From: Paraburkholderia phosphatilytica
Lineage (GTDB): Bacteria > Pseudomonadota > Gammaproteobacteria > Burkholderiales > Burkholderiaceae
NCBI RefSeq assembly: GCF_003443895.1
Contig: NZ_QQOA01000055.1
Span: forward strand, 1 to 43,390
Direction: 5' to 3'
Length of the DNA stretch: 43,390 nucleotides
Positions 32,084 through 42,203 of this stretch are shown piece after piece. Position 1 is the stretch's first letter, and every line of letters begins with the position of its first letter. The position numbers and the translations under genes are program-made. The notes beneath the pieces were generated by a model. That model was given only the letters and a program-made list of their open reading frames with translations. It did no database searches and was not told where the DNA came from.

Positions 32084-33070
32084 ATGCTGGCGATGGTATT
32101 CGATGGTGCGAGTCCTGAACTCGACTGCCGTGCGTGCCCGGATCCGCGACCCGGACCGGGTCAACTGCTGGTGGACGTGCACGCGTGCGGTGTGTGCCGC
32201 ACGGATCTGCATGTGGTCGACGGCGAGCTCGCCGACCCGAAGCGTCCGGTGATACCGGGCCACGAGATCGTCGGCCTGGTGGCGGCGCTGGGCGACGGCG
32301 TCGACGGATTTCAGGTGGGCGATCGCGTTGGCGTGCCGTGGCTCGGCGCGACCTGCGGACACTGCCGCTATTGCCGCGGCGGCCGCGAAAACCTCTGCGA
32401 TGCGCCGGGCTTCACCGGCTATACGCTCGATGGCGGCTATGCGGAGCGAACCGTCGCGCGCGCCGCTTACTGCCTGCATCTGCCTGACCGCTACGACGAT
32501 CTGCATGCGGCGCCGCTGTTGTGCGCGGGGTTGATCGGTTTCCGGACGCTGCGGATGGCGAGCGATGCGCGCAACGTCGGCCTCTACGGTTTCGGCGCGG
32601 CGGCGCATATCGTCGCGCAGATTGCGGCGCACGAAGGGCGGCGCGTGTTCGCGTTCACCCGCCGCGGCGATGAACAGGCGCAGCAGCTCGCGCGCTCGCT
32701 GGGCGCGGTATGGGCGGGCGGCAGCGACGAAACCGCGCCGGAACCGCTCGACGCCGCGCTGATCTTCGCGCCCGTCGGCGCGCTCGTGCCCACTGCGCTG
32801 GAAGCGGTCGTGAAGGGCGGCACGGTGGTGTGCGGCGGCATCCATATGAGCGACATCCCGTCGTTTCCGTATCGGCAGCTATGGGGCGAACGGCGCATCG
32901 TGTCGGTCGCGAATCTCACGCGCGACGATGGCGCGGCGTTCATGAGCGCCGCGAGCGACGTGCCGTTGCGCATCGAAGCGACCGCCTACGCGCTGAAAGA
33001 CGCGAATCGCGCGCTCGACGATCTGCGCCACGGCAAGGTCTCCGGCGCGGCGGTGCTGACGATGCGTTGA
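32084..33070 (+). CDS. Zinc-dependent alcohol dehydrogenase
   Basis: A 328-residue medium-chain dehydrogenase. The catalytic zinc site is in CGVCRTDLHV and PGHEIVG. The structural zinc cysteines are in CGHCRYCRGGRENLC. The nucleotide-binding loop is GLYGFGAAAHI. A strong AAGGAGGT (32072-32079) precedes the ATG. It would oxidise alcohols or reduce aldehydes with NAD(P); the exact substrate is not evident. Confidence 0.92.
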   Translation: MLAMVFDGASPELDCRACPDPRPGPGQLLVDVHACGVCRTDLHVVDGELADPKRPVIPGHEIVGLVAALGDGVDGFQVGDRVGVPWLGATCGHCRYCRGGRENLCDAPGFTGYTLDGGYAERTVARAAYCLHLPDRYDDLHAAPLLCAGLIGFRTLRMASDARNVGLYGFGAAAHIVAQIAAHEGRRVFAFTRRGDEQAQQLARSLGAVWAGGSDETAPEPLDAALIFAPVGALVPTALEAVVKGGTVVCGGIHMSDIPSFPYRQLWGERRIVSVANLTRDDGAAFMSAASDVPLRIEATAYALKDANRALDDLRHGKVSGAAVLTMR

Positions 33071-33248
33071 GCCGCGCATGGGTTGCGCGCTGCTTCGCAG
33101 CCAGCAACATGGCAGCATGCGTGCGTGTGGACCAGCACGAATCGTTGCGAGCCCATCGGTGTCTGGCCGCGACCAGCGATCACTTCCAGACCACTTGCAG
33201 CAAGCCCACACGGGCCGCAAAGCGAAGCGGCACACAAGCGGCACACAA

Positions 33249-33263
33249 TGGCACGGACGGTGC
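33249..33263 (+). promoter_or_regulatory. Sigma-54 promoter before the sfnC-like gene
   Basis: TGGCACG-GACG-GTGC: GG at 33250-33251 (-24) and GC at 33262-33263 (-12) are exactly 12 bp apart, and the -24 element TGGCACG is a full consensus match. It lies 60 bp before the start at 33323. SfnR, encoded opposite, is a sigma-54 activator. The other 200 bp of the gap show nothing distinct. Confidence 0.7.
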
Positions 33264-33322
33264 TTTGAAGGGCGCACGCCTTTTTCTGCGTGTTCCTTCA
33301 TTCCACAGGCACTGTCCCGCAC

Positions 33323-34573
33323 ATGAACCAGCTCACCCGACCCGAACCGTTCTCCACGTCCGCATCCGTCGACTACGAATCACTCGCCGAACGCTTGCGG
33401 CCGATCTTCGCGCGTATCGCGGCGGGCGCCGTCGAGCGCGAGCGCACGCGCACGCTGCCCTATGAACCGATCGCGTGGCTCAAGTCCGCGGGCTTTGGCG
33501 CGGTACGCGTGCCGCGCGAATACGGCGGCGGTGGCGCGTCGCTGCCGCAACTGGTGCGTCTGCTGATCGAACTGGCGGAAGCCGATTCGGCGTTGCCGCA
33601 GGCGCTGCGCGGCCACTTCGCGTTCGTCGAGGACCGTCTCAACGCCGCGCCGGGTGCGGCGCGCGATGTATGGCTGCAGCGCTTCGTCGCGGGCGACCTC
33701 GTCGGCAATGCGTGGACCGAAGTGGGCGACGTGAAGATCGGCGACGTGATCACACGCGTGTCGCGCGACGCCGACCGCTGGGTCGTCAACGGCCGCAAGT
33801 TCTACAGCACGGGCAGTATCTTCGCGGACTGGATCGACGTGTATGCGCGCCGTGACGACGGGCTCGACGTGATCGCGGCGGTCAGCACGCATCAGCCGGG
33901 CGTCGTGCAGAGCGACGACTGGGACGGCTTCGGCCAGCGCACCACCGGCAGCGGCACGTCGATCTTCGAGAACGCCGTGGTCGAGGACGAAAACGTGATC
34001 GACTTTTCGACTCGCTTCAAATACCAGACCGCGTTCTATCAGCTCGTGCTGATCGCGGTGATCGCGGGCAGCGGGCGCGCGGTGGTGCGCGATATCGCGG
34101 ACGAAGTGCGCCGGCGCAACCGCATCTACAGCCACGGCAATGCCGGCGCCGCGCGCGACGATGCACAGGTGCAGCAGGTAGTCGGCGAAATCTCGGCGCG
34201 GGTGTATGCGGCGGAGGCCACCGCGTGGCGCGCGGCCGAAGCGGCGCAGCGCGCGTACGACACGCACTTTGCTGCAGACCCGCAGGCGGAGCACGACGCG
34301 AACGTGCACGCTGAACTGGAGTCGGCGAAGGCGCAGGTGGTGGTCGCGCAACTGGTGCTGGCCGCGTCGACCGATCTGTTCAACGCGCTCGGCGCGTCGG
34401 GCACCAGCGACAGCAAGCTGCTCGATCGCCACTGGCGCAACGTGCGGACGGCGGCGTCGCACAATCCGCTGATCTACAAGCAGCGCATCATCGGCGACTG
34501 GGAGATCAACCGCGCCGAGCCGCCGTACGTGTGGCAGATCGGCGCGGTGCGTTCCGCCGGCGCGGCGGGCTGA
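33323..34573 (+). CDS. sfnC: Acyl-CoA dehydrogenase-fold flavoprotein, SfnC/DszC-like
   Basis: A 416-residue acyl-CoA dehydrogenase-fold protein. N-terminal helices are followed by VPREYGGGGASLPQLVRLLIELAEAD. The middle domain has WVVNGRKFYSTGSIFADWIDVYA, and the C-terminal helical domain ends IYKQRIIGDWEINRAEPP. Such proteins (SfnC, DszC, monooxygenase-like) use reduced flavin on organosulfur compounds. The sigma-54 promoter and the convergent sfnR gene support a role in sulfur scavenging. The start at 33323 is preferred over the in-frame ATG at 33290. An exact substrate is not evident. Confidence 0.85.
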   Translation: MNQLTRPEPFSTSASVDYESLAERLRPIFARIAAGAVERERTRTLPYEPIAWLKSAGFGAVRVPREYGGGGASLPQLVRLLIELAEADSALPQALRGHFAFVEDRLNAAPGAARDVWLQRFVAGDLVGNAWTEVGDVKIGDVITRVSRDADRWVVNGRKFYSTGSIFADWIDVYARRDDGLDVIAAVSTHQPGVVQSDDWDGFGQRTTGSGTSIFENAVVEDENVIDFSTRFKYQTAFYQLVLIAVIAGSGRAVVRDIADEVRRRNRIYSHGNAGAARDDAQVQQVVGEISARVYAAEATAWRAAEAAQRAYDTHFAADPQAEHDANVHAELESAKAQVVVAQLVLAASTDLFNALGASGTSDSKLLDRHWRNVRTAASHNPLIYKQRIIGDWEINRAEPPYVWQIGAVRSAGAAG

Positions 34574-34596
34574 CCGCGATGGCGCGCGAGGCTTCG

Positions 34597-35724
<1,128 letters not shown>

Positions 35725-35812
35725 GAGTGGACACGGGGTACGGAGTGAATGCGTCGTTCGGGCGACGGCGCACGTTGCAGCCGGCTGAAAAAGCGCGGCT
35801 GCAACGGCACAT

Positions 35813-35852
35813 TCTGAACAACTCGAGCGGCGTCGAAGCGATTTTGTTCAGA
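35813..35852. promoter_or_regulatory. Inverted repeat upstream of sfnR, possible enhancer
   Basis: TCTGAACAA (35813-35821) and its exact inverse TTGTTCAGA (35844-35852) are centred 31 bp apart, about three helical turns. A smaller dyad TTTGTT-N6-AACAAA (35843-35860) overlaps the right arm. It lies about 90 bp before sfnR and about 300 bp before the sigma-54 promoter at 36151. The 492-bp gap 35725-36216 contains no supported gene. Confidence 0.35.
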
Positions 35853-36150
35853 TAAACAAAGTCGGCTGGCTGCTATGGCGCCGGTGTCGGCGTGCGGACG
35901 GTGGCTTGATTGCCTGACTTGCGATGCGAGCGCAGCGATGTGCGCGCTATAGCGGAGTTGCGGACGTTGCGCGCTGCGTCCGAACTGCTCGTCACGCAGC
36001 AGCGTCGCAGCGGAACTGCTGACCCGCGTTCATCGATCCAGCGCATATGGATGTGCCGATGCGTGATATGCGTCGCGCACCTGACCGGATTGCCTTGTCG
36101 CCTGTGGAACGCGGTGCGGGCCACGTCGCTGCATCGATCGTGTGTCCGTC

Positions 36151-36165
36151 TGGCATGGTATTCGC
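36151..36165 (+). promoter_or_regulatory. Sigma-54 promoter before msuE-sfnG
   Basis: TGGCATG-GTAT-TCGC: GG at 36152-36153 and GC at 36164-36165 are 12 bp apart, as needed for sigma-54. It is 52 bp before the msuE ATG. The -12 element TCGC deviates by one base from TTGC. Confidence 0.62.
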
Positions 36166-36216
36166 ATAGTTCTGCAATGCGAAGTATCGACTGGACGAAA
36201 CGGAGGAACACGATCG

Positions 36217-36810
36217 ATGGGCAGGAGACTGAAAGTGGTCGCGGTGTCAGGAAGCTTGCAGCGGCCCTCGCGCACGTTGGCGTTGGTGGAGCAACTGCTC
36301 GACGGCATCACGCGCGTACTGCCGGCCGACACACATCTGATCGAGCTCGCGGCAATCGCGCCGCGGCTCGCGCTGGCGGAACCGCGCGGCCATGTGCCCG
36401 ACGACGTGCGCGCGCATCTCGATGCGATCGAATCGGCGGACCTGCTGGTGGCGGCGAGCCCGGTGTATCGCGCGTCGTATACGGGCCTCTTCAAGCACCT
36501 GTTCGATCTCGTCCATCACGAGGCGCTGATCGACGTGCCGGTGCTGCTCGCCGCGACCGGCGGCAGCGACCGTCATGCGCTTGTGATCGACCTTCAGCTG
36601 CGTCCGCTCTTCAGTTTTTTTCAGGCGTTGACGCGGCCCGTCGGCGTCTATGCGTCCGAGCGCGAGTTCGATGGTCATGCGCCGGCCAGCGATGCGCTGC
36701 GCGAACGGATCGCGCTTGCGATCGAGCGCGCGGTGCCGTGGGTTCGACCGCGCGAAGCGTCGTCCGCTTCGGCTCTTCAGCACAAGGTCGCGCAGGCTTC
36801 CGCCGCGTGA
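36217..36810 (+). CDS. msuE: NADH-dependent FMN reductase, MsuE-like
   Basis: A 197-residue flavodoxin-fold reductase. The FMN phosphate loop is VSGSLQRPSRT, the middle motif ADLLVAASPVYRASYTGLFKHLFDL is the NADPH-dependent FMN reductase pattern, and the next is PVLLAATGGSDRHALVI. It would supply FMNH2 to the monooxygenase encoded next (SfnG). GGAGGAA is about 10 bases before the ATG at 36217. The 49-bp gap to sfnG suggests a single operon. Known SfnG and Msu systems need such a reductase partner. Confidence 0.9.
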   Translation: MGRRLKVVAVSGSLQRPSRTLALVEQLLDGITRVLPADTHLIELAAIAPRLALAEPRGHVPDDVRAHLDAIESADLLVAASPVYRASYTGLFKHLFDLVHHEALIDVPVLLAATGGSDRHALVIDLQLRPLFSFFQALTRPVGVYASEREFDGHAPASDALRERIALAIERAVPWVRPREASSASALQHKVAQASAA

Positions 36811-36859
36811 CGTGTCTTTTTTCACCTTGATATAGCCCTTCACGATCACGAGGATTTCG

Positions 36860-37963
36860 ATGACCGACACAGTTTCCCGCGACGATGCCGTCAAATTCGC
36901 CTACTGGGTGCCGAACGTGAGCGGCGGGCTCGTCGTCAGCACGATTGCGCAGCGCACCGACTGGAGCCTCGAGTACAACCAGAAGCTCGCGCGCACGGCC
37001 GAGGACGCGGGCTTCGACTATGCGCTGAGCCAGATCCGCTTCACCGCCGGCTACGGCGCCGAGTATCAGCACGAATCGGTGTCGTTCAGCCAGGCATTGC
37101 TGCACGCAACGACGAAGCTGAAAGTGCTTGCCGCGATCCTGCCCGGCCCGTGGAATCCGGCCGTCGTCGCGAAGCAGCTCGCGACCATCGACCATATCTC
37201 GAACGGCCGCGTGGCGATCAACGTGGTGAGCGGCTGGTTCAAGGACGAATTCACCGCGATTGGCGAACCGTGGCTCGAGCACGATGAACGTTACCGCCGC
37301 TCGAACGAGTTCATCCGCGCGCTCAAGGGCATCTGGACGCAGGACCGCTTCACGTTCAAGGGCGACTTCTACCGCTTCAACGACTACACGCTGAGTCCGA
37401 AACCGGTGCAGAAGCCGCATCCGGAGATCTTCCAGGGCGGCAGCTCGCGCGCCGCGCGCGACAACGCGGCGAGCGTGTCGGACTGGTACTTCACGAACGG
37501 CAACACGCCGGAGAACCTGAAGGCGCAGATCGACGACATCCAGGCGAAGGCGAAGCAGAACAAGCACACGGTGAAGATCGGCGTGAACGCGTTCATCATC
37601 GCGCGCGACACCGAGGAAGAAGCGAAGGCGGTGCTCGACGACATCATCCGTCACGCGCACGTCGAGGCGGTCAACGCGTTCGGCAGCGCGGTGAAGCAGG
37701 CCGGTCAGGCTTCGCCGGAAGGCGAGGGCAACTGGGCGAAGTCGACCTTCGAGGACCTCGTGCAATACAACGACGGCTTCCGGACCAACCTGATCGGCAC
37801 GCCGCAGCAGATCGCGGAGCGCATCGTCGAACTGAAAGCGATCGGCGTCGACCTCGTGCTCGCCGGCTTTCTGCATTTCATCGAGGAGGTCGAATACTTC
37901 GGCAGGAAGGTGCTGCCGCTCGTGCGCGAGCTCGAAGCGGCACGTGCGGCGCAGCCGGCATGA
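36860..37963 (+). CDS. sfnG: Dimethylsulfone monooxygenase SfnG
   Basis: A 367-residue flavin-dependent monooxygenase of the bacterial luciferase-like/SsuD class. Features are FAYWVPNVSGGLVVSTI, the FMN and substrate region AAILPGPWNPAVVAKQLATI, NVVSGWFKDEF, and FQGGSSRAARDNAA. SfnG converts dimethyl sulfone to methanesulfinate with FMNH2 and O2, allowing its use as a sulfur source. GAGGA (36850-36854) is 5 bases before the ATG. It overlaps the next gene, a LivG-type ATPase, by ATGA, which makes the transporter part of the same operon. Confidence 0.95.
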   Translation: MTDTVSRDDAVKFAYWVPNVSGGLVVSTIAQRTDWSLEYNQKLARTAEDAGFDYALSQIRFTAGYGAEYQHESVSFSQALLHATTKLKVLAAILPGPWNPAVVAKQLATIDHISNGRVAINVVSGWFKDEFTAIGEPWLEHDERYRRSNEFIRALKGIWTQDRFTFKGDFYRFNDYTLSPKPVQKPHPEIFQGGSSRAARDNAASVSDWYFTNGNTPENLKAQIDDIQAKAKQNKHTVKIGVNAFIIARDTEEEAKAVLDDIIRHAHVEAVNAFGSAVKQAGQASPEGEGNWAKSTFEDLVQYNDGFRTNLIGTPQQIAERIVELKAIGVDLVLAGFLHFIEEVEYFGRKVLPLVRELEAARAAQPA

Positions 37964-38745
37964 GCACGGGTCTGCCCGCGCCCGCGCTGCTGTCGCTCGA
38001 CCACATCTCGCTGTCGTTCGACGGCGTGCGCGCGATCGCCGACCTGAGCTTCGACGTCGCGCAAGGTTCGATCTGCTCGCTGATCGGCCCGAACGGCGCG
38101 GGCAAGAGCTCGCTGCTCAACGTGATCAACGGCGTGTATGCGCCGCAGCAGGGAACGGTCCGTTTCGCGGGGCACGCGTACCGGCGCATGAATGCGTATC
38201 GCACCGCGCATGCGGGCATCGCGCGGACCTTCCAGAACATCGCGCTGTTCCGCCGCATGAGCGTGCTCGACAACGTGCTGACGGGGCGCAGCCTGCATCG
38301 GCGGAGCACGTGGCTCGAGCAGACCTTCGGCGTGGGTCGGGCGAAACGCGACGATGCACTGCAACGCGAACAGGTGGACGCCGTGATCGACGCGCTCGAT
38401 CTCGCGCGCTATCGATCGACGCCGGTCGGCACGCTCTCGTATGGGCTGCAAAAGCGCGTCGAGCTGGCTCGCGCGCTGGCGGCCGAGCCGCGACTGCTGC
38501 TGCTTGACGAACCGATGGCCGGCATGAACGCCGCGGAAAAACGCGAGATGGTGCGTTTCATCGCCGATGCGAACGCGCGGCTCGGCGTGACGATCGTGCT
38601 GATCGAGCATGACATCGGCGTCGTGATGGACGTCTCGGATCACGTGGTGGTGCTCGACTACGGCCGCAAGATCGCCGATGGAACGCCTGACGATGTACGC
38701 GCGGATCCCGCAGTGCTCGCCGCGTATCTCGGCACACGTCATTGA
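37960..38745 (+). CDS. LivG-type ABC transporter ATP-binding protein (sulfone operon)
   Basis: A 261-residue ATPase of the HAAT branch. Walker A is GPNGAGKSS near residue 47, the signature is LSYGLQKRVELARAL, and Walker B is LLLLDEPMAGMN with the usual LivG AGMN ending. It is translationally coupled to sfnG and followed by two permeases. HAAT systems usually carry branched-chain amino acids, amides or urea. Its place in this operon suggests an organosulfur compound instead. Confidence 0.93.
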   Translation: MSTGLPAPALLSLDHISLSFDGVRAIADLSFDVAQGSICSLIGPNGAGKSSLLNVINGVYAPQQGTVRFAGHAYRRMNAYRTAHAGIARTFQNIALFRRMSVLDNVLTGRSLHRRSTWLEQTFGVGRAKRDDALQREQVDAVIDALDLARYRSTPVGTLSYGLQKRVELARALAAEPRLLLLDEPMAGMNAAEKREMVRFIADANARLGVTIVLIEHDIGVVMDVSDHVVVLDYGRKIADGTPDDVRADPAVLAAYLGTRH

Positions 38746-38772
38746 GCGAAGCACAAAACGAGGACTGAACGG

Positions 38773-39654
38773 ATGGAGTTCTTTTTTGAAGTGCTGGTGG
38801 GCGGCTTGCTCGCCGGCGTGATGTATTCGCTCGTCGCGATCGGCTTCGTGCTGATCTACAAGGCGTCGGGCGTGTTCAACTACGCGCACGGCGCGCTCGT
38901 GCTGTTCGGCGCGCTGACGTTCGTGAGTCTCGTCGAACGGCATATCGCGCCGTGGCTCGCGTTCGCGATCACACTCGCGGCGCTGGTGCTGATCGCACTC
39001 GCGGTCGGGCAACTGGTGTTGAGGCCGCTCGTGAACCGCGCGCCGATCGTGCTGTTCATGGCGACGCTCGGCTTGAGCTACATCCTCGAAGGTGCGGCGC
39101 AACTGCTGTGGGGCGCGCAGGTGCACGGCCTCGATCTGGGCATCGACGACAAACCGCTCGCGATCGCCGGCGTGATGGTCAGCCAGTTCGATCTGTTCGC
39201 GGCGGCAACCGCTGGCGTGCTGGTCGCGGCGCTCGCGCTGCTCGCGAAAACCACGCGCTTCGGTTTGTCGCTACGCGCGGTGGCGGACGACCCGCTCGCC
39301 GCGCTCGCGATCGGCGTGCGCCTGCCGCGTATCTGGGCGACGGTGTGGGCGCTCGCCGGTTTCACGAGTCTCGTCGCAGGTCTGCTGTGGGGCGCGCGGC
39401 TTGGCGTGCAGTTCTCGCTGTCGCTGGTCGTGCTGAAGGCGCTGCCGGTGCTGATCATCGGTGGCTTTTCTTCGATCGTCGGCGCGATCGTCGGCGGGCT
39501 GCTGGTGGGTGGTACCGAGAAGCTCGCCGAAGTGTACGTGGGCACTGCACTGGGCGGCGGTATCGAAAACTGGTTTCCGTACGTGCTCGCGATGCTGTGC
39601 CTGCTCGCGCGTCCCGTCGGGCTGTTCGGCGAACCCGCCGTCGAACGCGTGTGA
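38773..39654 (+). CDS. LivH-type ABC transporter permease (sulfone operon)
   Basis: A 293-residue membrane permease of the LivH type. It starts MEFFFEVLVGGLLAGVMYSLVAIGFVLIYKASGVFNYAHG, the typical first helices. The conserved loop LSLRAVADDPLAALAIGV and the late GGFSSIVGAIVGGLLVG are intact. It pairs with the LivM-type permease 9 bp downstream. Confidence 0.93.
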   Translation: MEFFFEVLVGGLLAGVMYSLVAIGFVLIYKASGVFNYAHGALVLFGALTFVSLVERHIAPWLAFAITLAALVLIALAVGQLVLRPLVNRAPIVLFMATLGLSYILEGAAQLLWGAQVHGLDLGIDDKPLAIAGVMVSQFDLFAAATAGVLVAALALLAKTTRFGLSLRAVADDPLAALAIGVRLPRIWATVWALAGFTSLVAGLLWGARLGVQFSLSLVVLKALPVLIIGGFSSIVGAIVGGLLVGGTEKLAEVYVGTALGGGIENWFPYVLAMLCLLARPVGLFGEPAVERV

Positions 39655-39662
39655 GGTGACGC

Positions 39663-40742
39663 ATGTCGACTCGTCCTGTGGTTTCTCCTGGTTCGCCGGT
39701 GTCTGCATCCGGCTTTCAGCATCCGTTGCGTGTGGCTGGCGCGATCGTCGTTGCCGCGGTCCTGTTCGTTGCCGTACCGCGCTTTGCGAGCGAATACTGG
39801 CTGAGCGCGGTGCTGATTCCGTTTCTCGTGCTGTCCGCGGCAGCGCTCGGGCTCAACCTCGTCACGGGCTACGCCGGCCAGATTTCGCTCGGTTCGGCCG
39901 CATTCATGGCGGTGGGTGCGTACGCGACCTACAACCTCGTTGTGCGTATTCCGGCGCTGCCGTTGCCGATTGCGCTGCTGGGCGGTGGGCTCGTTGCGGG
40001 GGCGACCGGTGCGCTGTTCGGTATCACCGCACTTCGGATCAAGGGCTTCTATCTGATCGTCTCGACGCTCGCCGCGCAGTTCTTCGTGGAGTGGCTCTTC
40101 ACGCGCGTGAGCTGGTTCTCGAACGACGATACCTCCGGCGTGCTGGTCGCACCGCGTCTCGCGATCGGTCACTGGACCATCGACACGCCCGCGTCGCGCT
40201 ACCTGTTCGCGCTCGGCACGGTCACGTTGCTGTACGTATTCGCAGCGCGCGTGGTACGCAGCGAACTGGGGCGACGCTGGATGGCCGTGCGCGACATGGA
40301 CACGGCCGCGAGCGTGATCGGCATTCCTGTGGCGGGCTCGCGTCTGCTTGCGTTCGCAGTGAGTTCGTTCGTGACCGGCATCGCGGGCGCGCTATGGGCG
40401 TTCGCTTACCTCGGCACGGTCGAGCCGCACGGGTTCGATCTCGATCTGTCGTTTCAGGTGCTGTTCATTGTGATCATCGGCGGGATGGGCAGCGTTGTCG
40501 GCAATCTGCTCGGCGCTGCATTCATGGTGCTGCTGCCGATCCTGCTCTCGAACGCGGCTGGAGCGTTCGCGCATGCCGGCATCGAAGCCGGACAGTTGCA
40601 GAACCTGCAGAAGATCGTGCTTGGCACGCTGATCATCGTATTTCTCGTGCGCGAACCGGATGGCCTCGCGCGACTTGTGCAGACGGTGTTGTTGCGCTCC
40701 CGGTCGCGGTCCAGCAGCGCGAGCGCTGGGTCGACGCGATAG
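39663..40742 (+). CDS. LivM-type ABC transporter permease (sulfone operon)
   Basis: A 359-residue permease of the LivM type: LGLNLVTGYAGQISLGSAAFMAVGAY is the family hallmark, with GIPVAGSRLLAFAVSSFVTGIAGALWAF and IGGMGSVVGNLLGAAFMVLLPI later. GAGGTG precedes the ATG at 39663. The C-terminal Ser/Arg-rich tail is not part of the core. An 84-bp AT-richer gap separates it from the binding-protein gene. Confidence 0.93.
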   Translation: MSTRPVVSPGSPVSASGFQHPLRVAGAIVVAAVLFVAVPRFASEYWLSAVLIPFLVLSAAALGLNLVTGYAGQISLGSAAFMAVGAYATYNLVVRIPALPLPIALLGGGLVAGATGALFGITALRIKGFYLIVSTLAAQFFVEWLFTRVSWFSNDDTSGVLVAPRLAIGHWTIDTPASRYLFALGTVTLLYVFAARVVRSELGRRWMAVRDMDTAASVIGIPVAGSRLLAFAVSSFVTGIAGALWAFAYLGTVEPHGFDLDLSFQVLFIVIIGGMGSVVGNLLGAAFMVLLPILLSNAAGAFAHAGIEAGQLQNLQKIVLGTLIIVFLVREPDGLARLVQTVLLRSRSRSSSASAGSTR

Positions 40743-40826
40743 CAATCGCGCTCTAACTGACAGTCAAACCAAAAACCGCTTCAAACATCAATTTTCGAAT
40801 CTGGATAGATAAGGATTACATACGGT

Positions 40827-42203
40827 ATGGAAAAGACCATTTCTTCCCGGCGACGTCGCTTCAGCTTGCGATTCTTTCACGCGCTCGCGGCGGTGGGCAT
40901 CGGGCTCACGTTGGCAGTCGGCTCAGCGCCGCACGCAAATGCGGCAGGCGAAGAGTACTTCCCGTTGCAGAGTTATCGCGTCGGCCCATATGCCGCGGGC
41001 GGCAGCGGCTTCTTCGGCGGCTTCATCGACTATCTGCAGCTGATCAATGCGCGCGACGGCGGCGTGAACGGCGTCAAGCTGACGTGGAGCGAGTGCGAAA
41101 CGGAATACGTGGTCGAGAAGGGCGTTGAATGCTACGAGCGGCTCAAGCATGGCTTGAACGGCGCGCCGGCGGCAGCGACCAATCCGCTGTCCGTCGGCAT
41201 CGCGTACGCGACGATCGACCGTTCGACGGCCGACAAGCTGCCGCTCATCACGATCAACCACGGCCGCACCGATTCGACGGACGGCGCTGTATTCCCGTAC
41301 GTGTTCCCGCTTCAACTGAACCCGTATAGCGAGGTGTCCGCGATCGTCAACTATATCGGCCGGCAGTCGGGCGGACTGAACGCGCTGAAGGGCAAGAAGG
41401 TCGTCGTGCTCTATCACGGTTCGCCGTATGGACGCGAGACGATTCCGGTGCTCGACATTCTCTCGAAGAAGTATGGCTTCGAACTCACGCAGATCGAGGT
41501 GCCGCACCCTGGCAACGAGCAGGGCTCGCAGTGGCTGACGATTCACCGTATCAATCCGGACTGGGTGATCCTGCGCGGCTGGGGCGTGATGAATCCGGTG
41601 GCGCTGAAGTCCGCGCAGAAAGTGGGCTACCCGGCCGACCACATCATCGGCAACATCTGGAGCAATTCGGAAGAGGACGTGCGGCCCGCGGGCGACGCGG
41701 CGAAGGGTTTCATCTCGATCACCACGCATCCGTCGGGCACCGACTTCCCGGTGCTGCAGGCGATCGACCAGTACGTGATCAAGCCGGGTAATGGCAACCT
41801 GAAGGATCCGGCGCGCTTCGGTACGGTGTACTACAACCTCGGTGTCGTCAACGGCATCCTCAACGTGGAGGCGGTGCGCGTCGCGCAGGCGCACTTCGGC
41901 AACAAGCCGCTGACGGGCGAACAGGTGCGCTGGGGCTTCGAGCATCTGAATCTCGACGACGCGCGCCTGAAGCAGCTCGGCGCATACGGGCTCGTGCAGC
42001 CGCTGAAGCTGTCGTGCGCGGATCACGAAGGCGGCGGCGCGGTGCGCTTCCAGCAATGGGACGGCACGAAGTGGAAGGTGGTGAGCGGCTGGGTACAGGC
42101 GGATCGCGCGCTGCTTCGGCCGATTATCGAGCAGTCCGCGAATGCGTACGCGAAGGAGAAGGGCATCACGCCGCGCGACTGCAGCAAGGACACCGGCGCA
42201 TGA
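40827..42203 (+). CDS. Type 1 periplasmic-binding (LivK-like) substrate-binding protein
   Basis: A 458-residue secreted protein. The signal peptide is MEKTISSRRRRFSLRFFHAL... cleaved near ANAAGEE. The mature part has the Peripla_BP_6 fold: an early NGVKLTWSECETEYVVEKGVECYERLK, and NPLSVGIAYATIDRSTADKLP. It is longer than LivK (about 370 residues). The middle region VVVLYHGSPYGRETIPVL is usual for the second lobe. It defines the substrate, which cannot be read from sequence but is inferred to be linked to SfnG. Confidence 0.9.
   Translation: MEKTISSRRRRFSLRFFHALAAVGIGLTLAVGSAPHANAAGEEYFPLQSYRVGPYAAGGSGFFGGFIDYLQLINARDGGVNGVKLTWSECETEYVVEKGVECYERLKHGLNGAPAAATNPLSVGIAYATIDRSTADKLPLITINHGRTDSTDGAVFPYVFPLQLNPYSEVSAIVNYIGRQSGGLNALKGKKVVVLYHGSPYGRETIPVLDILSKKYGFELTQIEVPHPGNEQGSQWLTIHRINPDWVILRGWGVMNPVALKSAQKVGYPADHIIGNIWSNSEEDVRPAGDAAKGFISITTHPSGTDFPVLQAIDQYVIKPGNGNLKDPARFGTVYYNLGVVNGILNVEAVRVAQAHFGNKPLTGEQVRWGFEHLNLDDARLKQLGAYGLVQPLKLSCADHEGGGAVRFQQWDGTKWKVVSGWVQADRALLRPIIEQSANAYAKEKGITPRDCSKDTGA

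Noticed and set aside
35873..36211. Minus-strand frame of 112 codons in the sfnR-msuE gap
   Set aside because: No ribosome-binding site, no domain, unusual Cys/His/Arg-rich composition, and it covers the sigma-54 promoter.
37705..39126. Minus-strand open frame of 473 codons under sfnG, LivG- and LivH-type genes
   Set aside because: Shadow; His/Arg/Gln-rich and motif-free.
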